DNA of 64,000 nt, taken from assembly GCF_002177135.1 (NCBI RefSeq), contig NZ_MWPH01000002.1, positions 1 to 64,000 of the forward strand, read 5' to 3'. This DNA is from Natronolimnobius baerhuensis. Its GTDB lineage: Archaea; Halobacteriota; Halobacteria; Halobacteriales; Natrialbaceae. This document shows positions 9,569-18,721 of this stretch, one piece after another. Numbering within the stretch: the stretch's first letter is position 1; each line of letters opens with the position of its first letter. The notes beneath the pieces are model-generated. The model was not told the origin of the DNA. It saw only the letters and a list, made by a program, of their open reading frames with translations, and made no database searches. A program made the translations under genes and the position numbers.

Positions 9569-10567
9569 CTACACAGTTGCTCGGAGGCGACTCGAGAGTG
9601 CCCCGACACCCACAACAGTCGCAACGACGAGAACGACGAACGGCAGTAGCATCGCTGCCGGTCGCCGCCGGATGCCAGCGCCAGCGCTCCAGCAGAGTCC
9701 GGGGACGTGGCGTGCAGACACCGATGCCGCTCGCAAGTGCCATGCGGCTTTGAGTGGGTGTCCCTCAGCGAGGAACCGCTTTGCAAGAATGAGGTGGTGA
9801 GTGGCCCGGATGTCGTAGCCCTCCGCCTCGAACCGGTCGACGGCAGCCGCATACGCCGAGAGGTACTGCTCGCTCGCCTGTTCGATGACGGCTGCCGGTG
9901 GGTGGCCGGTCGGTTCGCGCTGGACCAGTTCCGAGTCGACGTAGGCGAGGTTGCCGTGCTCGAGGACGCGCAGACAGAACTCCGGGTCCTGGAACCGCTC
10001 GAGCGCTTCGTCGAACCCGCCGACTTCCCGTGCGACGGCCGTCTCGACGAGCAGCGTCGACCCGGCACCGGGCTGGACGTTGTCCGCGAGGATTTCGCCG
10101 ATGAGTTCCTCGCCGCCCTCTCTGGTCGGTTCGGTATCCGCGTTCGAAAGGGCGGACGCAGCGACACGCTGGACGCGCCCGCTCGCACCAGAGAGTTCGA
10201 AGCCCGCATCGCAGTAGACGCCGATCCACTCGTCCGAGCGGTCCTCGAGGGCGGCGAGTTGACGCTCGAGTTTCTCGGGCTGCCACTCGTCGTCCGAATC
10301 GAGAAAAGCGAGATACTCGCCGCGGGCGTGTTCGATGCCCGTGTTTCGGGCGACGTTTGCTCCCTGATTGGTTGCGTGGACGACCGGCCGAACCCGCGAG
10401 TCGATATCCTGGTAGGTCGCAAGCACCGAGGCAGTGTCGTCGGTCGAGCCGTCGTCGACGACCAGAATCTCGAGGTCGTCGATGGTCTGTGCAAGTGCGC
10501 TTTCAATCGCCCGTGGAAGCGTTGGCGCTCTGTTGTACGTCGGAATCACGACGCTAACGCGAGTCAT
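9569..10567 (-). CDS. Family 2 glycosyltransferase with C-terminal membrane anchor
   Basis: A 332-residue inverting glycosyltransferase of the GT2, GT-A fold. The N-terminus VSVVIPTYNRAPTLPRAIES is the nucleotide-sugar site, VVDDGSTDD follows near residue 37, and the metal-binding motif LDSDDEW lies near residues 92-98. A predicted membrane segment (about residues 300-325) anchors it to the cytoplasmic face. The sugar donor cannot be read from the sequence. The gene opens a group of polysaccharide genes and is divergent from the deacetylase-like lipoprotein at 10757. Confidence 0.9.
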   Translation of the reverse strand: MTRVSVVIPTYNRAPTLPRAIESALAQTIDDLEILVVDDGSTDDTASVLATYQDIDSRVRPVVHATNQGANVARNTGIEHARGEYLAFLDSDDEWQPEKLERQLAALEDRSDEWIGVYCDAGFELSGASGRVQRVAASALSNADTEPTREGGEELIGEILADNVQPGAGSTLLVETAVAREVGGFDEALERFQDPEFCLRVLEHGNLAYVDSELVQREPTGHPPAAVIEQASEQYLSAYAAAVDRFEAEGYDIRATHHLILAKRFLAEGHPLKAAWHLRAASVSARHVPGLCWSAGAGIRRRPAAMLLPFVVLVVATVVGVGALSSRLRATV

Positions 10568-10756
10568 TTCCCGGAGGTTGCTGCTCGAGGGGGATTATTA
10601 TCGCGTGGATAAACCACGTTTCGAGCCGGTATCGGAGCCGCCTCGACAGGTCTTGCTTTCACTGGTGCACTCGAGAGCCACGCATGGGAGTCGTCGGTCG
10701 CGAGAGCGCCGCTAATGGCTCTATAAGAAAGAGGAACTGAGTCGTCGCCTCGAGTA

Positions 10757-12058
10757 ATGACGCATCGAAGCCGACGAACAGTCGTGACGTCAATTGCAAC
10801 GGCCGGAACGCTCGGCCTTGCGGGCTGTCTCTCGAGCGTTCCCGAGTGGGGCGACACAGACGATGACGAGGAGTCACCGCCTGACGGTCCGACACCGGAG
10901 TCGGAAACAGACGACACCGACGAGGAGCCGACCGGCACCGACGCAACGGTCGGCCTGCCCGGCGAGGCGATAGACTCGTTCGAGGATCTCGACGGCTGGG
11001 TGTCGATGATCGACGCGGGTACACTCGAGGCCGCGACGGACGAGCCGTACGCTGGAACGCAATCGGCCCAACTCACAGCTGGTGACGACACCGAATACGC
11101 AACGATCTATCGGACGTTCTCGGCGGGGATCGATCTCTCCGAGTCGAATCTCTCGCTAGCGGTATCGTTCAGCGGGCGCGAGCAACTCCATCTCACGCTC
11201 GAGTTGTTCGCCCCGAATTCACGAGCCGTCCACACCATGGAACGGACGCTCGTCGGCCCGACCGACCGCTGGGTGCGCGTCGACTTCGGGACCACGCAGG
11301 TCGAGGGCGAGCCCGATCTCAGTGACGTCCGTGAACTCCGCCTGAGTGCTCGCCGTCGTGGCGACACTACGGGAGCCATCGAGTGTCGCCTCGACGACCT
11401 TCGAGCAGCCGACCGACCGGAGACGGGCGCTGTCATGCTGCTGTTCGACGGCACCCTCGAGAGCCACCACGAGGTCGCGCTCTCACACATGGCGGCCTAC
11501 GAGTTCGCGGGCGTCGAGGCGGTCATCCCTGAGGCCGTCGGGACCGAGGGACGACTCACGATCACCCAGCTCGATGCGCTCGTCGACGCTGGCTGGGACG
11601 TGGCCGCCCGGCCCCGAACCGGCGCGCAGTCGCTTCCCGACTTTACCCCCGAACAGCAGGAAGGCGCACTCGAGCGGACGAACGCCTACCTCGAGAATCG
11701 TGGGTTCTCGGACGGAACGAACCACTTTGTCACGCCCCGAAACGTGCTCGGGCCAACCACGATTGATCTCGTCAGAGACACCCACGAGCAGGCGTTTCGC
11801 TACGGCGGCGCGCCGAACGCATTGCCGCTGACGGATCCACACAACGTGGGCGTGTTTGCTGCCGATGCCGGCGAGACGACGCGAACGTATCTCGAGCACG
11901 CTGCGGACTACGGCCAACTCGCCGTCTTGCATTTCGAGGAAGTCGGCGAGGACGGCATGAGCGAGGACGCCTTCGTCGACTTACTCGAGTACATCGACGG
12001 CCTCGATCTCGAGGTCATCACGGCGTCGGAACTGCAGTCGACTCGAGGTGAACGCTGA
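10757..12058 (+). CDS. Lipoprotein with carbohydrate-binding-like domain and degenerate polysaccharide deacetylase domain
   Basis: A 433-residue exported lipoprotein: an N-terminal RSRR Tat motif, lipobox LAGC at Cys24, then a long Asp/Glu/Thr-rich linker. Residues about 75-215 form a beta-rich, galactose-binding-like domain (DSFEDLDGWVS at the start). The C-terminal part resembles a NodB deacetylase barrel, but the catalytic Asp-Asp of motif 1 is reduced to LLFDGT and the His-xxx-His metal motif is replaced by AARPRTGA, so it is probably inactive and may bind glycan. Its stop codon overlaps the start of the following glycosyltransferase (TGATG), indicating translational coupling. Confidence 0.75.
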   Translation: MTHRSRRTVVTSIATAGTLGLAGCLSSVPEWGDTDDDEESPPDGPTPESETDDTDEEPTGTDATVGLPGEAIDSFEDLDGWVSMIDAGTLEAATDEPYAGTQSAQLTAGDDTEYATIYRTFSAGIDLSESNLSLAVSFSGREQLHLTLELFAPNSRAVHTMERTLVGPTDRWVRVDFGTTQVEGEPDLSDVRELRLSARRRGDTTGAIECRLDDLRAADRPETGAVMLLFDGTLESHHEVALSHMAAYEFAGVEAVIPEAVGTEGRLTITQLDALVDAGWDVAARPRTGAQSLPDFTPEQQEGALERTNAYLENRGFSDGTNHFVTPRNVLGPTTIDLVRDTHEQAFRYGGAPNALPLTDPHNVGVFAADAGETTRTYLEHAADYGQLAVLHFEEVGEDGMSEDAFVDLLEYIDGLDLEVITASELQSTRGER

Positions 12059-13125
12059 TGTATCGCGGTCTCTCCGTGGGCGTCGTAATTCCCGCGTACA
12101 ACGAGGAGGGGTTCGTCGGCGACGTGATCTGCGAGATGCCCGCCTTCGTCGACCGCCTCTACGTGATCGACGACCGCTCGAGCGACGGCACCTGGGAGGA
12201 GATTCTCGAGGCCGCTCGCGAGGACACACACAGCGATGCGAGCGGCGATTCCAGCACGAGTCGCGAGGATACCGACCGACTCGTCGCTGATGGCGGGACC
12301 TCCGCGCTCGCAAGACGAGCATCGGTCGGCGAGCCAATTGGGCGCGTTGTTCCGATTCAACACCGCGAGAATCTCGGCGCTGGCGGGGCGATCAAAACCG
12401 GGTATCTGGCAGCGCTCGAGGAGGATATCGACGCAACGGTTACCGTCGATGCAGACGGGCAGATGGATCTCTCCCATATGCCTCGACTGCTCGATCCGCT
12501 CGCTGAGGGAGAAGCCGACTACGCGAAAGGGAATCGACTGCTCTCGGCGGAGTATCGGGCAGCCATGCCTCGCTTTCGGTTCGTCGGCAACACGATCTTG
12601 ACGTTCCTGACGAAGACCGCCTCGGGCTACTGGAAAACGATGGACCCCCAGAACGGGTACACCGCCATCTCGGGCGACGCACTCGAGGCGATCAACGTCG
12701 AGGAACTCTACGAGTACTACGGCTACTGTAACGACCTGCTCGTGACGTTGAACGTCCACGAGATGCGCGTCGCAGACGTGGCGATGCCGGCCGTCTACGG
12801 CGACGAAGAATCGAGCATCCAGTACTCGGAGTACATCCCGAAAGTATCGACCATGCTGCTTCGGAACTTCCTCTGGCGACTCAAAACGAAACACCTCGTG
12901 CTCGATTTCCATCCGCTCGCCCTGTTCTACCTCATCGGCGCGGGACTGGGCGCGGCCGGAGCCGTCGCGACAGGACTGACGATGATTACGGCGCTTTTGA
13001 GCGTTGGTATCGGCGTTTCGGGCTCGAGCATCCTGCTGCTGTTCGTCGCCAGCGCCGCCTTCCTCCTGTTCGCGATGGTGTTCGATATGGGCGAACACGA
13101 ACACCTCGAGATGCAAGTGCGATAG
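12058..13125 (+). CDS. Family 2 glycosyltransferase, dolichol-phosphate-sugar synthase type
   Basis: A 355-residue GT2 enzyme. The N-terminus VVIPAYNEEGFVGDVI and VIDDRSSDGT form the nucleotide-sugar site; TVDADGQMD near residues 141-149 is the metal site; ENLGAGGAIKTGY is typical of enzymes that transfer a sugar to a polyprenyl phosphate. Two C-terminal membrane helices (about residues 290-345) anchor it. A charged insert (about residues 55-90) rich in Ser, Thr and Asp is unusual. It is coupled by a one-base overlap to the degenerate deacetylase lipoprotein, which suggests the two act on the same surface glycan. Donor and acceptor are unknown. Confidence 0.88.
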   Translation: MYRGLSVGVVIPAYNEEGFVGDVICEMPAFVDRLYVIDDRSSDGTWEEILEAAREDTHSDASGDSSTSREDTDRLVADGGTSALARRASVGEPIGRVVPIQHRENLGAGGAIKTGYLAALEEDIDATVTVDADGQMDLSHMPRLLDPLAEGEADYAKGNRLLSAEYRAAMPRFRFVGNTILTFLTKTASGYWKTMDPQNGYTAISGDALEAINVEELYEYYGYCNDLLVTLNVHEMRVADVAMPAVYGDEESSIQYSEYIPKVSTMLLRNFLWRLKTKHLVLDFHPLALFYLIGAGLGAAGAVATGLTMITALLSVGIGVSGSSILLLFVASAAFLLFAMVFDMGEHEHLEMQVR

Positions 13126-13709
13126 TCGTGTCCTGTGGCTGATTCCGAAACCGGAAACACGCACTGATCGCCGATCCGTCTGGCGATCAGGTGCGCACTG
13201 ACGTTCAGTGGCTACAATAGTATTGATTGTCACTAACCCTCGAGGAAACACGCCTACCGCGCTATTGAACCCGGAAACAGGACGTGACCTCCACTCGCGA
13301 TCAAGGATCGAAATCCTTGGTCAGTATTAATTGGCCCTGGTTGATCGCCTGATTAGTTAGATTTTCGGTGGTAAATGTAACTATGGAGGGGTCGAGCATG
13401 GCAGTAGTTACGAACGGAACGCCAGATTTTACCGACCGATTCGCCGGGTTGACTCGTCTCAGATGACCAGCCGCCGTGTTACAAACCAGACCCGCTGCCA
13501 CGATGCACTCGAGCACAACGACGTCCTCGAGGAGACTACGGGGAACGAGCGCAATCGCGAGTTTCGTGCGAGCGAGATTTTCGAGATTCTCGAGCGGCCG
13601 CCACAAACGTACTGAGAGCGTAAGGTGCACGCGGGTGCGACGGCAAGCCTATGCTCGCTGGCACCAGTGACTACTCGAGAGTTCTCCAATAAGACTGCGG
13701 ATGCCTGGC
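13126..13709. other. Interval between glycan genes with a Fic-like remnant
   Basis: No intact gene is seen apart from the possible Fic C-terminal fragment at 13463-13615. The rest has an A/T-rich stretch near 13320-13385 and only short open frames. Confidence 0.5.
13463..13615 (+). pseudogene. Possible C-terminal fragment of a Fic-family protein
   Basis: A 50-codon frame that ends in a segment (EETTGNERNREFRASEIFE, then ILERP) resembling the C-terminal winged-helix tail of haloarchaeal Fic-domain (AMP-transferase) proteins, in which a D(I/V)L-x-x-(T/V)TGxxRNRxF pattern is common. No Fic catalytic motif (HxFx(D/E)GNGR) is present upstream, so this is at best a relic. The assignment rests on recall of family patterns only. 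Confidence 0.4.
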
Positions 13710-15344
13710 TCAGGGCAACACGACCGGAGCGTCGATCCCCAGAACCCCCACGGCGAGCCCCGACGCGAACAAAGACAGCCCAGCGCCGACAAGCAGGAGT
13801 TGGAACCAGTTTCGCGGGGGGCCACTCTCGAGGCCCGCAAGTCGAGTCTGCAGTGTACTGGCACTCGAGCCGACTGGATCCGGAAACGCCGAGAGGATCT
13901 CGAGCGGTTCGGTCAGGTCGAGTGCGCCGACCAGCAAGGCAAACCCGAGGTAGAGGACGAAGCCGACCGGTGGGACGACGAGGAGGGCGAGCCACGGGTT
14001 CGAAATCGTGGCAGTAAGCGCGAAGATCGGCACGGCGGTGAGGATCGTCGCCAGCGTCGCTCGAGCCAGGCGTGCGTCTGCGAGCGGGTCGAAGCCGACT
14101 TGACGAGCGCTCCAGCAGTGGAGGACGAACATCGAACCGTAGCCGATACTGGTCGCGATGGCCGCGCCGTGCATGCCGTAGGACGGGATCAGCAGGACGT
14201 TGAGGACGACGTTGACGCCGGCCGCGACGCCGGTGGCGGCGACGGGATAGCGAAGGGTTCCGTTCCCCTGTGAGACAGCCAGAACCGGCCTGGCGAGGGC
14301 GAACCCAAGCGCGCCGGGGAGGAGTAACAACAGCGGGTCGATAGCCGGCTCAGCCTCGGCACCGAAGTAAAGCGGAATCGCAACGTCAGCGAGCGCTGCG
14401 AGGCCAACTGCCATTACGCCGGTCAGCAGAAACGTATACCGCGTCGTTCGGGAGGCGAGGTCCGTGATCTCCCGGGTGCGATTTCGGGACCACAGTTCGG
14501 ACGTGGAGTGGACAAACACCGTCTGTAGCGCCAGCGGGACGAACCAGAGGAACTCGGCGATCTGGAGGGCGGCCCGGTAGTTCCCAACGTCCGAACTCTC
14601 GCGGAACTGCTGGAGCATCAGAATGTCGACGTGGTACAGCGACATCAGCAAGAACACGAGGACGATACTCATCGAGTTGAACGTAAGCATCTGCGTTCGT
14701 GGGAACCGCTCGGTCGGCGTCGAAAACACCGACAGCAGCGAGATTCGACTGTGGACGAGCGCCAATCCGACGACCGCGACGAGCGCACTGGCGACGATGT
14801 GGCCGAGCAGCGCGCCGACGACACCGAAGCCGACGTAGGTAAGCGGAATCGCGACGACGACGAAGCCGACCTTATCGAGGATTTTCAGCGGTTCGGAGTA
14901 GCGCTCGAGGCCGAATCCCATGAGCGTCTTTCGCGCATAGTCGCGAAACTGGGCCGTCACGACGAGGATCGCGAGGATGTAGAAGTACACTGCTCGCTCC
15001 TCACCGAACGCGACCGAAACGTAGCCGAACTCGGTCGCAGCAACCATGACGAGAATGCCGATTGCGGCGAGCCAGATCGCCAGCCGCAGGTAGAAGCCGA
15101 CGACGTGTTCCTGCCAGTTGGCGACGGAGCGGTCCTCGGCGAGATACTTCCGGACGCCGTCGGTGATGCCAGAGCTCACGAAGATCATGTAGATGGCGAA
15201 CACCGAGAGCAAGACCGCGTAGTCACCATAGGCCGACGCGCCGAGGAATCGGTACAGAAGCGGCGTCGAGACGGCAGTGACGATCAAGACGACGATCTTC
15301 GCGCTGACGACCGAGAAGATGCCACTCGCGAGGCTCCTGTTCAT
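13710..15344 (-). CDS. Polysaccharide flippase (MOP/Wzx-type)
   Basis: A 544-residue multi-pass membrane protein with about 14 predicted helices, of the oligosaccharide flippase / polysaccharide biosynthesis protein family that moves lipid-linked sugars across the cytoplasmic membrane. The N-terminal VSTPLLYRFLGASAYGDYAV and central GNYRAALQIAEFLWFVPLAL segments are typical. The ATG at 15344 was chosen over a GTG two codons upstream. A C-terminal extension after about residue 500 adds one more membrane segment. Context with GT2 enzymes and deacetylases supports a role in exporting a surface glycan. Confidence 0.88.
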   Translation of the reverse strand: MNRSLASGIFSVVSAKIVVLIVTAVSTPLLYRFLGASAYGDYAVLLSVFAIYMIFVSSGITDGVRKYLAEDRSVANWQEHVVGFYLRLAIWLAAIGILVMVAATEFGYVSVAFGEERAVYFYILAILVVTAQFRDYARKTLMGFGLERYSEPLKILDKVGFVVVAIPLTYVGFGVVGALLGHIVASALVAVVGLALVHSRISLLSVFSTPTERFPRTQMLTFNSMSIVLVFLLMSLYHVDILMLQQFRESSDVGNYRAALQIAEFLWFVPLALQTVFVHSTSELWSRNRTREITDLASRTTRYTFLLTGVMAVGLAALADVAIPLYFGAEAEPAIDPLLLLLPGALGFALARPVLAVSQGNGTLRYPVAATGVAAGVNVVLNVLLIPSYGMHGAAIATSIGYGSMFVLHCWSARQVGFDPLADARLARATLATILTAVPIFALTATISNPWLALLVVPPVGFVLYLGFALLVGALDLTEPLEILSAFPDPVGSSASTLQTRLAGLESGPPRNWFQLLLVGAGLSLFASGLAVGVLGIDAPVVLP

Positions 15345-15650
15345 CGCCACGGCCGCGGGTCACCCCCGTTCGAAACGTGGCAAGTCACGGTGCCGGGCGG
15401 ACAGCGATGAGCGCAGAGAGAGACCACAATAGCAGTGGCGTGTCGCTCTCGAGACCTTATTATAGCCGTGTTAAACGCCACAGCGACTGCCTTCGACGGT
15501 GGAGATCAACCAGGCCACTCAGTCTCGAGGCAGCATCATCGCTTCGAGCGTATCCAGCACCCACGAACGTACCCACAGCAGGACAGGCTGGTTTCGTTCG
15601 CAAAACCGCAAGACGGTACGGAGAATCGCTCTCCCAGTCATTAACGGAAA

Positions 15651-15660
15651 TATAAGTATA
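15651..15660 (+). promoter_or_regulatory. TATA box of the deacetylase gene
   Basis: TATAAGTATA lies 29-38 bp before the ATG at 15689, preceded by GGAAA as a BRE-like purine run. The spacing fits a near-leaderless transcript. Confidence 0.55.
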
Positions 15661-15688
15661 GAGTCGACGGGCCGACAGTAGTGCGAAG

Positions 15689-16810
15689 ATGGATCAGCAA
15701 TCGACGCGTCGGCGACTCATTGAGGCGACCGGCGTGGGTATGCTCGGACTGACGGCCGGCTGTGTCAGTCGCTGGACCGAACGCGACGGGAACGGCGACT
15801 CGAGCGAGGAGTCGGAGTCTCGAGATAGTGACGCAGACGGCGGCGCCGAGACTGAGACGGGCCAAGACGACACTGCGAACGGAGCTGAAAGCGGCGAGGA
15901 CGAGAGTGAGAATACGGACGACGTCCCGAGCATTGACGGCGGGGCTGTCGTGTTCGTCTACGACGATGGGCCAATCGAGGACTACGAGCAGGCGTTTCCG
16001 GTCCATCAGGAGTTCGACGCCCCTGCGACTGCCGGAATCGTCTCGGAGTGGGTCGGCCGTGAAGACTATAACGGCACCGACTGGATGGCCCTCAACCACC
16101 TGGAGGAACTCGCCGATGCGGGCTGGGAAATCGCGTCGCACACGACCGCCCACACCGCACTCGGTGCGTTCGACCTCGTCGAAGACGTCGAGCCGGACGA
16201 GACGCGGATCTATCCCGAGCAGCGCAATCACGGCTTTCACCACGGCTACGAGATCGAAATCACGGACGGCAACGAGAGCGTGCGCCGGACTGTTGTCGAC
16301 TCGGACACCGACGATATCGGTGGCTTCCTCGAGTTCGACGAGCCAGTCGGCGTGTCCTTCGATGCCGATGAGACAGTCGAACGCTATCCAGACGACCTCA
16401 TGCACGAGTTCCTCGAGGAGTCAAAACAGGACCTCGAGGGGCTTGGGTTCGACATCGACACCCTGCTGGCACCGTACGACATCGTCGACGAGCGGACGGT
16501 CGATATCGCTCGAGAGTACTACGACGGGATTTCGAACGTTCACCCGGGATCGATGCACAACGATCCCGAAGCGTTCGATCCGTTCGGAACCAACCGTGAC
16601 TACTTCATCGAGTTTACGACCCGCGAGGAGGTGCAAGCAGAACTCGATCAGGTCGCCGAGCAAGAGGCCCTCGGCATACTTGGCGCCCACACGTTCAAAG
16701 ACGACGTGACCGCAGAGCGAATCCGTGAAACCCTCGAGTGGGTCGACGAACGCGACCTCGAGGTCGTGACCTTCCGCGAAGCGATTGGGGCGACCGAGAC
16801 GCTCGAGTGA
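15689..16810 (+). CDS. Lipoprotein polysaccharide deacetylase (NodB family)
   Basis: A 373-residue exported lipoprotein: Tat-like STRRRLIEATG, lipobox TAGC at Cys26, then an acidic Ser/Glu/Asp linker to about residue 85. The catalytic NodB barrel follows, with motif 1 FVYDDGP (both Asp present) and motif 2 SHTTAH with the two zinc-binding His. Motif 3 is LAPYDIVDE. It is therefore likely to be an active zinc-dependent de-N-acetylase acting on extracellular polysaccharide. An insert of about 75 residues between motifs 2 and 3 is rich in acidic residues. It contrasts with the degenerate relative at 10757. Confidence 0.85.
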   Translation: MDQQSTRRRLIEATGVGMLGLTAGCVSRWTERDGNGDSSEESESRDSDADGGAETETGQDDTANGAESGEDESENTDDVPSIDGGAVVFVYDDGPIEDYEQAFPVHQEFDAPATAGIVSEWVGREDYNGTDWMALNHLEELADAGWEIASHTTAHTALGAFDLVEDVEPDETRIYPEQRNHGFHHGYEIEITDGNESVRRTVVDSDTDDIGGFLEFDEPVGVSFDADETVERYPDDLMHEFLEESKQDLEGLGFDIDTLLAPYDIVDERTVDIAREYYDGISNVHPGSMHNDPEAFDPFGTNRDYFIEFTTREEVQAELDQVAEQEALGILGAHTFKDDVTAERIRETLEWVDERDLEVVTFREAIGATETLE

Positions 16811-16829
16811 CGGGAATGCTGGGTTTCGC

Positions 16830-18458
16830 CTAGGCGAGTGTGTTTCGCCACGTTACAACATCGGTCGCGCCGAGGTCGTCGATACCGTTGACGATGTGAT
16901 TCACCCGGAGTTCGGGGCCGTCGATACCGGGGTAGAGTCGGATGCCCTCGAGTCCAGCAGTGTGTGATTCAGCCGCCGAGTTTCGAATGTGGTTGCCGTT
17001 GCCCTGATCGACGTACGGGTACTGACTCGCGTGGAACTCGCCTCTGTAGATTGTGGCGTCATCGCCGGTGATAACGAGGCCATTGCGGTCGACACCGTTT
17101 CGACCTGGCTGGTCGACGCGGACGTGACTGAACCGGCAGTTATCCCGGCCACAGCGGATACCGTCACGCAATCCAGCGCTGGTCACACCCGCCTCGCCGG
17201 AGATATTGGTGAGTTCGACGAGCACGCGATCCTGTTTGCTCGTCTCTCGAATCCACAGCGGGTAGCCACCCGCCGTTTCGTGGACGATATCACAGTCGAC
17301 GATATGGGAGAATCCGGCGCGAGGCGAGACGACGATTCCGTGATTGACATCGTCACCACGGAGTTCGAGTGAGGTCCCCTCGACTCGCGACCGACTACAG
17401 GTGTTCATCACCGCAATCGCGTGGCTGGTCGGCTGTGGCGCCGAGATCGAGATATCAACGTCGGAAATCTCGAGGTTGTCACCGTTCTCGAGGCGGATGC
17501 CCCGCTGGCTGTTGTCGTACGACCGCGTTCGGTCAACAGCGACAGTGGCATCTCGGATGACGCTGCCCTGCCCACCGAGGCGGACGTTCGCGCCGTTGCT
17601 GTTTGCAAATCGGCCGCCGTCGACGATGACCGTACCCTCCTCGTTGACCGCGTACAGACCGTTATCCGGAAAGCCGCCGAGTTCGCAGTCTCTGAACTCG
17701 AGGTGGCCGACGTTCGTGTTTGCCTCGATACCGATTGGGCCGCGCCACAGATTCCCCGCGTTCGGCGTGTCGTCGGCATGGCGACCGCCATCAGGCGCAC
17801 GGAAACGTTCGACGACGCCCTGACCGTTCGGATCGCTGATCGCGAACATGCCCGGACCCCACGTTCCGCTGTCGTGTTCGCCGTCGATTGTAATATCGCG
17901 TACCTGCAACTCCTGTGAAATCGTCGTCTCGATTACGCGGATACCAGTCTCGGCCGCCGTCTGATCGACGTCGAACCCCTCGAACTGGAGGCGCTGACCA
18001 GGGTTGTACGAGACGCCGAGTCGGAACAGGCGGAACCGTGGCCCATCGAACTCGTGGTACGGCGCGGGGACAATCGTCGCGTCGCGTCCGAAGAAACCGA
18101 TGTTCTCGAATCCGGTAAATCGGAACTGTGAGTCCATATAGTACCGCCCCTCAGGAAAGACGAACGCCGTATTATCCGCCCGCAGGTCCTCGAGTACCGG
18201 CGTAATCGATTTCCCACCGGTGTTGTCCGCTCCGGCTTCGACGACATCGACGACAGTGTCGTAGTTCTCGTGAAACGCTGCTGCTGGTGAACTTGCACTC
18301 GAGAGCACGCCGAGTGTCGTTGCCCCCGTTACGGCGACCCCTCGCAAAAACGTCCGCCGAGATCGGTTCGACATCGTGGTAGCGTGAGAATCGGTCGTCG
18401 GTCGCCCCCGCGCCTCATCCCCCGGCTCCGCATCTCGCATCCCGCTTCGTTCCGTCAT
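16830..18458 (-). CDS. Tat-exported right-handed parallel beta-helix protein
   Basis: A 542-residue protein with a Tat signal (SRRTFLRGVAVTG, about residues 32-44) and an Ala-rich cleavage region. The mature protein has the repeated coils of a right-handed parallel beta-helix from about residue 65 (FPEGRYYMDS is the usual start of pectate-lyase-like folds), with many G-I-x-x and D-N-x-x turns. Such proteins bind or cleave polysaccharides. No lyase catalytic set could be assigned. The ATG at 18458 gives a long n-region; an internal ATG at 18374 would start directly before the twin arginines and is equally possible. It is convergent with the deacetylase gene, 19 bp apart. Confidence 0.8.
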   Translation of the reverse strand: MTERSGMRDAEPGDEARGRPTTDSHATTMSNRSRRTFLRGVAVTGATTLGVLSSASSPAAAFHENYDTVVDVVEAGADNTGGKSITPVLEDLRADNTAFVFPEGRYYMDSQFRFTGFENIGFFGRDATIVPAPYHEFDGPRFRLFRLGVSYNPGQRLQFEGFDVDQTAAETGIRVIETTISQELQVRDITIDGEHDSGTWGPGMFAISDPNGQGVVERFRAPDGGRHADDTPNAGNLWRGPIGIEANTNVGHLEFRDCELGGFPDNGLYAVNEEGTVIVDGGRFANSNGANVRLGGQGSVIRDATVAVDRTRSYDNSQRGIRLENGDNLEISDVDISISAPQPTSHAIAVMNTCSRSRVEGTSLELRGDDVNHGIVVSPRAGFSHIVDCDIVHETAGGYPLWIRETSKQDRVLVELTNISGEAGVTSAGLRDGIRCGRDNCRFSHVRVDQPGRNGVDRNGLVITGDDATIYRGEFHASQYPYVDQGNGNHIRNSAAESHTAGLEGIRLYPGIDGPELRVNHIVNGIDDLGATDVVTWRNTLA

Positions 18459-18721
18459 TGATAGTCACTTCTAGTGAAGCAACGAGGTGGCCGAGTAACT
18501 AGGGGTTCGGATAGCAAGTTTTTAAGTACTAATCGTTCCCCCGAGCTGAGAAGTATGATTTCCCCACCGACTAAAACGGTTTCACTGTGACCAACAGTAG
18601 CGAGCAAGGAAATTTCGAAGTTCGACTCTTAGGCTCTTTGAAGCCGTTTATCGACAGTATAAGTCACCAGGGTAGTAACAAGCGGACACCTCGAGAGGAT
18701 AGTGGCAATTATCATCACAGA

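Noticed and set aside
11908-13251. 447-codon open frame on the minus strand
   Set aside because: Shadow of the GT2 gene on the plus strand, with no recognisable motif.
13301-13400. Minus-strand tail resembling a PIN-like (DUF5615) toxin (AINQGQLILTKDFD)
   Set aside because: Only about 15 residues match a general pattern, and no upstream part of such a gene is visible.
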